Source: Branchiostoma floridae
Lineage: Eukaryota; Chordata; Leptocardii; Amphioxiformes; Branchiostomatidae
Assembly (NCBI RefSeq): GCF_000003815.2
Contig: NC_049981.1
Coordinates: 7,990,581-8,054,580, forward strand
Length of the DNA: 64,000 bases
Reading direction: 5' to 3'
The stretch's first letter is position 1. Every line of letters starts with the position of its first letter. Made by a program: the position numbers and the translations under genes. Of this stretch, positions 57,801 through 64,000 are shown piece by piece. The notes beneath the pieces were generated by a model. It did no database searches. It saw nothing but the letters and a program-made list of their open reading frames with translations, and was not told where the DNA came from.

Positions 57801-60800
57801 CTGTGGGTACCATAAAAGCAATAAGTTTGTCTTTCAGAATTGTGCATCATACAAGTTCCAAGGGATAAAGTTGATAGTTCATAAACTCACTTCAGCCCAT
57901 CAGAGCACACAATAACAACAGTGTAGACTGTCCCATCAGTAAGGCCTGCCCCTGAAGCCACTGTGATTTCTCCTGTGTTCTGGTTGATGTTGAAAAGGTT
58001 GTCGGCACCGTTGATGACTCGGTCAATGCTGTATGAGAAGGTGGAGCCTGTGTCTGTGTCCGAACACTGGGGTGATCCCTGGAACACATAGAAGACAGCA
58101 TCCCTTCATTTCATCCATCTCATCTTACTGGGTCATCCCAACCAATTGTATCTGGAAAGACCTCCAGGATGCGTACATTCCTCTAGAAAATAAACCTCGT
58201 CCTCGAATTTCATTAGCGAACATTCGTCTTGGAAAAATGTTGCTCCCTTAAAAAGTGTAAATTCCTCAGGAATCGGCAATTCCTCCCTGCAAGGGGAGAC
58301 TGACATTTCTCCTGTAATCCCATCATCACCTCAAAAACTATTAAGTGCAAGGAAATGGAATTTATGATCAACATGTATACAAGTTTTTTGGGGCATTTAT
58401 CATTATGGCCAGATTCAGTTACTGTACTACCGTAAATACATTTAAGTTCGTGGAGATTTAAATGCGCGGTAGCGGGAAAATTGACTTTTCGTGGTGGCCT
58501 CATGGTTTTAATTTCTTGGTAGCACCATGCATTGTTATTACAGTAGTCTCTTACTGCCATGGAAAATGTTCGCGGTGGTTTTAAGTTTGCAGTGAAGCAT
58601 CCACCGTGAAAACTGCCAACATTAAACCACCGCAAAAGTTTCTGCATTTACAGTATATCAGTTCAGTATATAATTTTGCATAATGCCCTCTGGGACTAAT
58701 ACAGGAGCCAGACAATACGAATGCTGCCTTACCGGAGTTAAAGCTACAGAAGTGCCATCTGCCACAGGAATGCTCACAGCTCCTGTGAGAGGGTTAGCGG
58801 AAGAGCCTGCAGTACCACCGTTAAACACCGGGGTGTTGTCATTGACATCTTGTATATTGATGGTAACAACAGAAGGGTTGCTGGACTGAGGGTTGGTTCC
58901 ACTTGTTTCACGTGCTGTGATCTACAATGAATGAAAGAAAAATATTGTGTGTTATATACAACTGTTACCGTTCTCATATTATGGTCTCATTGATGAGTTT
59001 CTTCTTCCCATAGACTTCTATGTTATAATTCGTGGTTTAAATGGGCGCATTCATAATGAAGCTACGTGAAATTTCAGCAGATTTTTCATTCTATGTCGAG
59101 CACATTTACCCTATATCGTGGGAAAAAATTGCCAATGTAAACTATACGTAGGAACTTTTTTTATAGCAATTACAAACTACGATTAGTCAATCCCCACAAA
59201 AGGCACTTTTTCGCTGCTATTGTACAACCGCACCACTCAAAACCCACGACTGTGTACCTCCGACCTAGCGCGCGGCTGCAAAACTTTACCTGCTAAGTTC
59301 TTCAGTTACAAATAAGCTTTCACCAATCTAACTTTTGAGATCAGTTCCGCTGGCTAAAAGGGAATTTCCCACCGCTAAAAACATGCGTCCGTGCAGCCGT
59401 TCATTTTTTGGCTCGGATCTCTTTTAGGGTACCCACTCGCGGAGTAATACATCAATGAGACCTTATCATGAAGTTACCAAAATGCTACAGGCTGATAGTA
59501 AAATGTTTGTTCAGTGAATAATACAACAGATGCATTTGATGCTAGTCATAGGCTATAGGAAAATACTTAATAAAGAATAATATGAATATATCTGCAACAC
59601 TCAAAAATATCACAGTGTTAAAATCTGACTGCCTCATCTTTAGAATGTAATAATTTAATAGTTCTACATTTGTCTACTATTTTGCTACGGGTCATTGCAC
59701 ATGAAAAAAGAAAGAAGGAGGGAGATAAGGAAGGGAGAAAGAAAGAAGGAAAGTAAGAAGGGATTCAGAGAATGGAGGAAAGGAGTGAAAGGACAAACAA
59801 AAGGAGAAAGAAGGAAGGAAATAAAAAAAGGAGGCCTAACAGAAGCACTGTATCTCCTGATGTCCAGAGCAATATATGACAAAGAGTATGGGGCTAATAA
59901 GATAGCAACAATATAAACCCTGGGAAAAGACAATGCACTGAAGTTGTCTCACCATAATATTTACCATAAGAATCATAAATCCCACTAAAAATTTGAATCA
60001 TGTCCAATAAAACAATGATTATCATGTAAACCAAACCACAGGAACTACTTGATACAGTTCCAGGGGAAAGTGTATTGTAGTGTGCTTGACTAACCGTAAG
60101 CGTGTACTGGTTAGTGGTCTCAGCGTCCAAGGCTCCGTTCGCCAGCACATACCACTCCCGAGTGCTGCTTCCCTGGGTCACGCTGAACTTGTCATCATTC
60201 CCTGCCGGCTGGGTGGTCACATCTATGGTCACTGCAGGACTGCCATCCTGCGGACAGCCAATCATGGCACATTATCATATAGTCAGACAAAATCGGCCAA
60301 TCAAGGGCTCCCATTGGAAAATTTGATTATGAGGCTATGATGACTGTCCAACCAACACAGTTGTTTGTACCATTACATCATCAGGCTGCTATAACCACCC
60401 CATAAACCACCTTGTCTGCTTTCAAATTGCTCATTCTGTGGTTAATTCAATGGTTATACTAAAAGTTATAGAAACCCAGCAGGCATTATGTCACCAGGGT
60501 GGGACATAATTGTTTGGTACAAAGAAAAATGTTTGAATCCTATGGACAGGTATACCAATACTGAAAGTGAATGCTGAAAGCTCGGCATTCATACACTGTA
60601 ATGAGAGAACCAGTCAATCAAACTGATGAGGCCTAAGTCTTGGATGAGGCTTAAGCTTTTTCATAGATCTTCACACACAATCATTACCATAGTTACTGTT
60701 AACAGAGAAAATGCTTTTTTACCTGGTGCTTGGTCTATATGGACATGCAGAATGAACAGAACAAAACAAAATGAAATAAATGTGTTAATAACAGTGCTTG

Positions 60801-61734
60801 CAAATTGGTCTGAAGTAGTACGTTGAGTCACCTGAAAACCAACAACATTTGGAGGTCTGAAATTGGTCATGGCATGCTGTATAAATGATTAACAACATCA
60901 TGCATACATATGTACCAAAAGCAATCTCCAAAGTCAATGCATTATCATAATCTTCATGATAACTAAAACCAAGGAGGTTAAAAAAAACAACCTCCTTGCT
61001 AAAACAAACAAAAAATTGACATTTATTATTGTCATAAACTAGCTGCCTGTTCCGGAAAGAGAACAATTAGTGGACATTTCCAGTCAATTGATCACAAATG
61101 ATCAATGATTAAGCCTCAATGATTATTTGCATTCATAAAGTATAATCCAAAATTTCTGGAATTTCAACCAATCAAACATAGCCTTGTGACGAATCATAAA
61201 GCGGCCTTACCAGTACATCAGGGTCAGACAGCATGATCTTGAGGGGAGTCTGTGCAGATGACGAGTCTCGAACTGTAGTACCAGTCGGGGCATTCTCAAA
61301 CACATAGCCTACATAGTTGGACTGGTCAAACGCAGGCCGCTCATTGCCAGATGGGTTGACTGTGATCATCATGTCAGCAGTCGCAAGCCGGAAAGGGTTG
61401 TCCTCCTGGTATGCCTGGAGCAGGAAAAAAAATAGATGAAACCTATTGGAGCTGTCCCCATGGTGCCAGGTACAAAAATCTTGGTGTGACTAATTGTCTA
61501 ATTTTGATAGTAACGGTTACAGAATGATTACTAATTGCAGCATGTATGTGAATGTATAATTATGTCTGTATTACCGGACGTAATTCCTTCAAGGAATTCT
61601 CATAAGGAGTGTAGACCTTACCCTTATCTTAAGAGTGAAGCTGGCTGCATCCACACGGTTGATGGTCTGCCGTACAGACACTATTCCTGTGTTCTCGTCT
61701 ATCTGGAACTTGTCTGCATATGTAGATGGACTTC
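34372..61734 (-). CDS. Large CDH23/PCDH15-like cadherin, 3' part of the gene
   Basis: Twenty-eight exons on the minus strand join without a phase break into 1,233 residues, then a last exon. Seven or eight cadherin repeats are marked by linkers (VNDNTPVF, KNDSPPTF, VNDNAPMF, INNKPPVF, NGNDNSPTF), by DxD motifs (ATDADNP, ASDPDGN, ATDADGS, AADPDVG) and by LDYE/LDRD motifs. They are followed by a membrane-adjacent domain, one helix and a cytoplasmic tail. There are no laminin-G or EGF modules and no catenin-binding site, so it is a non-classical cadherin. The membrane-adjacent domain points to the CDH23/PCDH15 group, whose members form long calcium-dependent adhesive filaments such as hair-cell tip links. 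The exact orthologue is uncertain. The 5' end lies beyond the window. Introns hold many transposons. Confidence 0.85.
34526..34550 (-). CDS. Candidate terminal cadherin exon (alternative b): short PDZ-ligand end
   Basis: Using the strong acceptor cttctccaccag before 34550, the frame reads KKSHRSTL and stops at TAA 34526-34528. The C-terminus STL fits a class I PDZ ligand (S/T-x-hydrophobic). CDH23 and PCDH15 isoforms also end in PDZ ligands, so this is biologically plausible. It competes with alternatives a and c, and all three could be isoforms. Confidence 0.4.
35600..35740 (+). mobile_element. Degenerate Penelope-like 3' fragment
   Basis: Reads NEHDYFVRGTKEAIYGHSSL with a stop after it, then KVPGTFNQLLTSH, aligning with EQDWFVRGVKEAIYIRAHQP and PAIYDSLLPDV of the copy at 62474-63253. 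Clearly dead. It lies in the cadherin 3' region. Confidence 0.7.
35935..36911 (-). CDS. Cadherin exons 27-28: proline-rich cytoplasmic tail
   Basis: Exon 36843-36911 encodes RKRTGYQIPPPYEPPPAPEP, containing PPPY, a possible WW-domain ligand. Exon 35935-36120 encodes an acidic segment starting YEPEKKEYETQEG and ending GHDDMGPK, with several tyrosines in acidic context (EYET, GEYN, GYEP). The donor is CCAAA|gtaagt, leaving phase 2 for the last exon. Confidence 0.82.
37505..39951 (-). CDS. Cadherin exons 24-26: membrane-adjacent domain and membrane helix
   Basis: Exons 39863-39951, 38094-38246 and 37505-37738. About 110 residues (VVVVNDANRAVMVGNLPPDV, then YVLIERVDAKKDGST, DVYFYMIRNGTFDALTR) have the alternating hydrophobic pattern and position of the ferredoxin-like membrane-adjacent domain of CDH23/PCDH15-type cadherins. 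The helix ALIALGVLLFLLALLALLWL follows, then CCC and a basic stop-transfer (TRIRKR). The domain call is inference from pattern, not a database match. Confidence 0.75.
38270..39860. repeat. 43-bp minisatellite, about 36 units, next to a cadherin donor
   Basis: A core unit of about 43 bp (actattcactaacagctaaa, then cacacctgtcctcggtgctg) recurs through 1.6 kb. It has variant blocks (gtgataaacaccatccac; gtgtttaatgccatcaac) that themselves recur as a higher-order pattern near 38930-39290, 39350-39560 and 39740-39830. Nearly every unit has CACCTGT/ACAGGTG. The array starts within about 15 bp of the donor of exon 39863-39951 and fills the intron to near exon 38094-38246. Confidence 0.93.
40190..40260 (+). 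repeat. Penelope-associated 3' tail remnant
   Basis: The segment ttttggttcatttcaacttgagaaggat matches gctttgagtcatttcaacttgagaaggat beside the Penelope fragment near 15105-15130. No protein part is present. Directly upstream of the RTE fragment. Confidence 0.5.
40398..40833 (+). mobile_element. 3' end of an RTE-like LINE reverse transcriptase ORF
   Basis: Plus-strand reading gives AETWRTNKKIEQRIRGFESR, then CLRRILRIRWEQRVSNKEV, GIPNIVEEIRHRRWKWD and, after small frame breaks, QDRKDWRKFISALCSTKGSEED and a stop. The motif order (Y..ETW, RGFExRCLRRILRIxWxxRVSN, RRRWxW, final CSTxGSEED) is that of the C-terminus of RTE/jockey-type LINE proteins. The minus-strand 145-codon frame here is its shadow. 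It lies in the intron between exons 40889 and 39951. Confidence 0.8.
40889..46771 (-). CDS. Cadherin exons 16-23 of this window: membrane-side repeats, furin-like site
   Basis: Exons 46622-46771, 46037-46155, 45416-45582, 43429-43611, 42738-42818, 42568-42614, 41840-41951 and 40889-41016. Motifs: FAVDPMTGDVVTRR, RVSDEGPPVMSSTGTVTIEV, VAENAQAGTTV, ALDYENVRQYLLTLRV, VEDVNDNAPMF and ASDRDSSPYNNFVYKI. For 45416-45582 the frame requires the acceptor cactcactag, not the stronger-looking tttacag 14 bp upstream, which would give a stop. Exon 43429-43611 ends in GRRKKRQLA, a furin-type basic site within a repeat. Confidence 0.83.
43321..43402. mobile_element. 82-bp hairpin element
   Basis: TTAGGGATGTCATTG at 43321 and its exact complement CAATGACATCCCTAA ending at 43402 enclose 52 bp. 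It ends 27 bp beyond the donor of exon 43429-43611. It may be a minimal MITE or an intronic hairpin that affects splicing. Confidence 0.65.
44461..45351. mobile_element. About 890-bp DNA transposon remnant with inverted ends
   Basis: The left end reads taacatccattggcataata then ccggtc; the right end inverted reads taacatgcattggcataata then ccggtc (one mismatch). An extra ataccggtc lies near 44699 and cgaccggtat near 45307. The interior has CpG-rich patches (ggcgggaaaatggcggcg at 44922) but no transposase. The right end lies about 65 bp from exon 45416-45582. Confidence 0.8.
45690..45860 (+). repeat. Possible Penelope 3' end with hammerhead-like core
   Basis: CTGATGAAGCTGTTCATAGC followed by GAAAATAGTTTGG has the two hammerhead-core blocks (CTGATGA and GAAA) around a short GCT/AGC stem. 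The same arrangement occurs at the 3' side of the Penelope copy near 62440-62465. The downstream gctgaataaaagttcaaaac could be a 3' tail. No protein part is readable. Confidence 0.35.
46935..47372 (+). repeat. Dispersed repeat family 1, copy E
   Basis: Contains acagaaaatttaggttcag, ggtccaggtccagagg, atggtccattctgctac, tttggtggtgtatccaac and ttcaaaatcctatcttcacg, then tttttttcaggtccg and aacccatcccta. Longest copy in the window, about 440 bp. Confidence 0.6.
47909..48175. mobile_element. MITE with about 47-bp inverted ends
   Basis: The left end aaggtggtatctcattgcac then ttgtggcaccggtgtggcac is matched by the inverted right end (gaggtggtgtctcactacac; ttgtggcaccagtgtggcac). Both continue through tgcggggtt. 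About 266 bp, non-coding. Flanks TTAA and TCAA are similar but not identical. Confidence 0.82.
48776..48837. repeat. (TA)n microsatellite
   Basis: About 31 TA units in the intron between exons 49911 and 46771. A similar run is at 2742-2806. Confidence 0.95.
49911..56574 (-). CDS. Cadherin exons 7-15 of this window: central repeats
   Basis: Exons 56492-56574, 55721-55796, 55020-55175, 54043-54107, 52736-52870, 52065-52194, 51493-51607, 50681-50808 and 49911-50027. Motifs in order: ASDPDGNALSYSLG, GEITVRNQLDYERTPSYTL, NGNDNSPTF, ATDADGSGSAGITYSL, LDRDDQREIPITVQAQDSGG, INNKPPVF, VDENEPAM, AADPDVGASVQY, VNENTGVLSTT, LDYEGVTTARYIVVILAED, DKNDSPPTF and ATDADNP. These are near-canonical repeats with good calcium ligands. 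The donor of 51493-51607 has been multiplied into a minisatellite. Exon 56492-56574 lies within about 30 bp of a LINE fragment. Confidence 0.88.
50309..50620. mobile_element. hAT-like MITE with gggctcaaaatac ends, copy 2
   Basis: Starts ctgggctcaaaatactttt and ends ggtattttgagccctg. The interior matches the copy at 12256-12609 nearly throughout (tgcactggtgcaggtaaca, aaattacctgcaccagaca, acatggaccagtgcaggtta). Ends 60 bp from the donor of exon 50681-50808. Confidence 0.78.
50887..51018. other. Assembly gap (132 N)
   Basis: Gap at the distal edge of the 53-bp minisatellite. The assembler probably failed in the array, so its true copy number is unknown. Confidence 0.99.
51019..51540. repeat. 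53-bp minisatellite containing a cadherin exon end and splice donor
   Basis: The phrase gacaggacacctgtg recurs ten times at 51020, 51074, 51127, 51180, 51233, 51288, 51343, 51396, 51449 and 51502, a period of 53 to 55 bp. On the minus strand each unit reads GTGAATGAGAACACAGGTGT, CCTGTCTACCACAG and then gtgggt. This is the last 34 nt of exon 51493-51607 plus its donor, followed by a 17-nt spacer. The unit at 51502 is the genuine exon end. The array abuts the N gap. Confidence 0.95.
51770..52030 (-). mobile_element. CR1/jockey-like LINE 3' fragment
   Basis: Minus-strand reading FRAFQRNTRFSSNSHRFTFQ then SFYSNSFFPRTAKLWKSLDD and FKTNVHRYLRAQF matches the typical C-terminus of CR1/jockey-type reverse transcriptase proteins (SFFPRTxxLWNSLP, then LxxFKxxV). 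It lies between exons 52065 and 51607, same strand, and runs to within about 40 bp of exon 52065-52194. Confidence 0.78.
52964..53227. mobile_element. MITE with about 38-bp inverted ends
   Basis: The left end actttacttccaacactgaa, then ttaaactatagggtcactt, is matched by the inverted right end (actttacttccaacacagaa, ttaaattatagggactttt). A second internal inverted pair is ataagtatcaga/tctgatacttat. Non-coding, 264 bp, between exons 54043 and 52870. Confidence 0.82.
53375..53612. mobile_element. MITE with TACTGTAAATGC termini, copy 2
   Basis: Left part gcaaatgcatttaagtttgc, right part gtttctgcatttacagtat. Core phrases gcggtagtggggaa, gcagtagcaccatgcactgt and gcggtggttttaagtt are shared with the copy at 58428-58655. 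Confidence 0.75.
56595..56765 (-). mobile_element. LINE reverse-transcriptase core fragment
   Basis: Minus-strand reading MTDFSKAFDRVCHTTAITKL then WFCSFVSCLKSFLPINPSS is the conserved LINE stretch with DFSKAFDxVxH and WFxSFL. The catalytic YADD box and the rest are absent. It runs up to the acceptor of cadherin exon 56492-56574, about 20-30 bp away, same strand. Confidence 0.8.
57244..61734 (-). CDS. Cadherin exons 1-6 of this window: first extracellular repeats
   Basis: Exons 61622-61734, 61211-61414, 60095-60247, 58733-58921, 57891-58078 and 57244-57373. Recognisable pieces are FQIDENTGIVSV (strand C/D of a repeat), NPSGNERPAF (degenerate linker), QDVNDNTPVF (canonical linker), CSDTDTGSTFSYS (DxD), FNINQNTGEITVAS and TGTQNRRPTF (linker that has lost its calcium acids). 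Some linkers are calcium-poor, as in several long cadherins, which would make those joints more flexible. The first exon enters with phase 2, so at least one more exon lies upstream. Confidence 0.85.
57569..57583. repeat. Poly-G run
   Basis: About 12 consecutive G (aggggggggggggta) in a cadherin intron; a possible G-quadruplex core and a likely sequencing trouble spot. Confidence 0.85.
58428..58655. mobile_element. MITE with TACTGTAAATGC termini, copy 3
   Basis: Left part tactaccgtaaatacattta, right part gtttctgcatttacagtat. Core gcggtagcggga, gtagcaccatgcattgttat and gcggtggttttaagtt. Ends 78 bp from the donor of exon 58733-58921. Confidence 0.78.
58983..59462. mobile_element. 480-bp element with TTAT target duplication
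   Basis: Inverted ends GGTCTCATTGATG at 58983 and CATCAATGAGACC ending at 59462, flanked on both sides by TTAT (58979-58982 and 59463-59466). The interior has a CpG-rich patch (cgacctagcgcgcggctg at 59260) and no coding frame. The superfamily is not certain; a 4-bp duplication is unusual. Confidence 0.82.
59701..59835 (+). repeat. Purine-rich (A/G) tract
   Basis: About 130 bp almost entirely A and G on the plus strand (gaaagaaggagggagataag and so on) with few interruptions, in a cadherin intron. On the sense (minus) strand it is a long polypyrimidine tract. Confidence 0.85.
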
Positions 61735-62411
61735 CTGCAATTAGAGAAAAAAAATTGAATAAAAGGATATGAATATGCAACGATGTGAATGAGTGTCAAA
61801 AGCTCTTTATTCCATTTCTTAAAATTAATTTGCATTATTTGATGTCAGATAAGGCCATGTTGATTTGAATATATGGATGACATCTGCAGGCGCATCAATT
61901 TTCGGCCGTTTCCAAAAATGAAAAAAAGTTTTCAACCATACTGTAAATCCTATCCTTATATATTATATTAAGCTAAATGTATCAGCTATCAAGTTACCTT
62001 TTGTTTCTTAGTTGGCCACTTCTTATGATGTTGGAAAAGAAAAGGACTTTGCGGTTTCACATACTAAAAGTAGCAAAGCATTGAAATACACTCTAACTGA
62101 ACTTTATATCTGAAAAGGTCGCCATAATAGTAAGCTAATTCTTTTTGGGTACATGCTTGTCCCTTTTTCTGTTTGAACCAGAGATTTAGAGTTTATTTCC
62201 AGTAAGTTACTAAGTGGTCTAGTCTTGATGTCATCCTTCATATACAAGACAATGGAAGGCACCACCAGTAAATCAGTACTAAGGACAGGTATAGCCCTGT
62301 TGTGCACTAGCAGTACTTTAAAAGAAGAAAATGTTTGTTGGGATTTGATTTCACAGAAGGACAATATTGATTAGTATAGTGAAAAGTTTAAACTTTGTTC
62401 CAACACAAGGG

Positions 62412-63380
62412 AAGAAACTCACCATAAATTTTCGGCCGAACACTCCGACCTTCATCAGATGAATGATTCGCTGCTAATCCGGAAGTCGTCGGATGACGTC
62501 AGGTAGCAGCGAATCATAAATGGCGGGAAGGCGAAACCTGCCACCGTCACGGTTCAATGAGGGTTGATGTGCCCTGATGTAGATAGCCTCCTTGACGCCC
62601 CTCACGAACCAGTCCTGTTCGGAGTCCAAGATGCGAACTTGGTCCAGAGATACGGAGTGGCCCGGAGATTCGACGTGTATATGCTGAGACACTTCTGAAG
62701 ATGTTGAACTGCGACGTTTATGTTCCATGAAACGGGTTCTTAATGATCGTGCCGTTTCCCCGATGTAGGACTCGGTGCACGGACCTCTGAGGTTCTGTCC
62801 CGTACAACGAATATGGTAAACCACGCCGCACTTGTGTTCTTTGGGCGTCTTATCCTTAGGCGCCACCAAAAGCTGCCTAAGTGTCCTAGTCGGCCTAAAG
62901 CAGGTCTTAATGCCGAGTGAGTTGAAGGTTCTACGTAAGGCTTCAGACAAATTTTGAATATATGGCAACACTACTAGTCCCTTGTTCACGGTAGTGGGGC
63001 GGTTTTGATTGCCAGTCCTAGTGGTTTTAGGTGCTGTCGCTCTGGACACTGCCCACTCGGGGTAACCACACTTACGTAAAGCTTGAGTAATGTGTTCTTT
63101 CTCTCTTTTTCTATCTTCCGGGTTGGTGATGATAGAATCAGCCCTATGGAACAAGGTACTGATGACACCCAATTTGTGTTCTAATGGGTGACTAGAGTGG
63201 AAATTTAAATACTGGTCCGTATGTGTGGGTTTTCTATAAATTGTTATGTCCAACGAGCCGTCCCTCTTTTACCACAGTTAGTGTATCCAAGAAAGGTAAG
63301 GTTCCGTCTTGTTCTTCTTCAGTGGTGAACTTAATATCAGGATCTAAACTGTTCAAGTGCTGTTCAAGCTTTACGTAAGT
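62412..63380 (-). mobile_element. Penelope-like element copy, minus strand, 5'-truncated
   Basis: Minus-strand frame begins KLEQHLNSLDPDIKFTTEEE near 63377 and is broken by one frameshift near 63250. It continues LDITIYRKPTHTDQYLNFHS to a stop near 62474 (about 259 residues). It covers the end of the reverse transcriptase, then the linker and the GIY-YIG-type endonuclease (CGVVYHIRCTG, ESYIGETARSLRTRFMEH, DWFVRGVKEAIYIRAH), the domain order of Penelope-like elements. The 3' flank has a hammerhead-like core. Most of the reverse transcriptase is missing. It lies upstream of the first cadherin exon seen here, probably in an intron. Confidence 0.88.
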
Positions 63381-64000
63381 GTGGTTACCCCGAGTGGGCA
63401 GTGTCCAGAGCGACAGCACCTAAAACCACTAGGACTGGCAATCAAAACCGCCCCACTACCGTGAACAAGGGACTAGTAGTGTTGCCATATATTCAAAATT
63501 TGTCTGAAGCCTTACGTAGAACCTTCAACTCACACGGCATTAAGACCTGCTTTAGGCCGACTAGGACACTTAGGCAGCTTTTGGTGGCGCCTACGGATAA
63601 GACGCCCAAAGAACACAAGTGCGGCGTGGTTTACCATATTCGTTGTACGGGACAGAACCTCAGAGGTCCGTGCACCGAGTCCTACATCGGGGAAACGGCA
63701 CGATCATTAAGAACCCGTTTCATGGAACATAAACGTCGCAGTTCAACATCTTCAGAAGTGTCTCAGCATATACACGTCGAATCTCCGGGCCACTCCGTAT
63801 CTCTGGACCAAGTTCGCATCTTGGACTCCGAACAGGACTGGTTCGTGAGGGGCGTCAAGGAGGCTATCTACATCAGGGCACATCAACCCTCATTGAACCG
63901 TGACGGTGGCAGGTTTCGCCTTCCCGCCATTTATGATTCGCTGCTACCTGACGTCATCCGACGACTTCCGGATTAGCAGCGAATCATTCATCTGATGAAG
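63363..64000 (+). mobile_element. Second Penelope-like copy, plus strand, head to head
   Basis: Starts at caagctttacgtaag and runs off the window's right edge. It encodes CGYPEWAVSRATAPKTTRTG through SLLPDVIRRLPD. It differs from the minus copy by about two residues in 190 (NSHGIKT for NSLGIKT; APTDKT for APKDKT). It is open throughout its length but has no proper start, so it is a 5'-truncated fragment of linker plus GIY-YIG endonuclease. Confidence 0.88.

Noticed and set aside
62104-62364. 86-codon frame on minus beside the Penelope copy
   Set aside because: No motif matches the element's protein and no splice sites make it a cadherin exon.
1-64000. tRNA, rRNA and snRNA genes
   Set aside because: Scanning both strands by eye, no cloverleaf with B-box-like ggttcgaatcc and no rRNA or U-RNA core was recognised. 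A covariance search would be needed to exclude them.

Overview
The window looks like nuclear DNA from an invertebrate chordate, most probably a lancelet (Branchiostoma). This is inferred from vertebrate-like exon structure in the recognisable genes, kilobase-scale introns, very dense short inverted-repeat transposons, and Penelope and LINE fragments. No sequence search was possible. There are three assembly gaps (N runs at 8108-8207, 18909-19059 and 50887-51018).

Three genes can be read with confidence. (1) ZFAND4, plus strand, 9972-20855: ten coding exons that join in phase into a 629-residue protein with an N-terminal ubiquitin-like domain and a C-terminal AN1 zinc finger. One intron has a GC donor. 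(2) An SRSF4/5/6-type SR splicing factor, plus strand, 26159-26947: the whole 262-residue coding sequence lies in one exon behind a likely 5'UTR intron. (3) A large non-classical cadherin, minus strand, from 61734 down to about 34372 or 29451. Twenty-eight exons, all phase-compatible, encode about 1,233 residues: seven to eight cadherin repeats, a membrane-adjacent domain of the CDH23/PCDH15 kind, one membrane helix and a proline-rich tail. Its 5' end is outside the window and its last exon is ambiguous between three candidates.

Weaker genes sit at the left edge. They are the start of a YqaJ/SWIM-family protein that ends early at a stop (minus, 4-470), an orphan first exon on plus (1322-1522), an orphan first exon on minus (6971-7171), and broken exon-like blocks at 7490-7960.

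The rest is mobile or tandem DNA. Items include a five-unit 235-bp satellite (4085-5255); a hAT element with an exact 8-bp target duplication nested inside an older repeat in a ZFAND4 intron (18551-20379); a PIF/Harbinger MITE with TTA duplication (27209-27566); other MITEs; RTE- and CR1-like LINE remnants; and two nearly identical Penelope-like copies head to head at the right edge.

The most unusual observation is in the cadherin gene. A ten-copy 53-bp minisatellite (51019-51540) is built from the last 34 coding bases of an exon plus its splice donor. A second 43-bp minisatellite (about 38270-39860) begins almost at the donor of another exon of the same gene.
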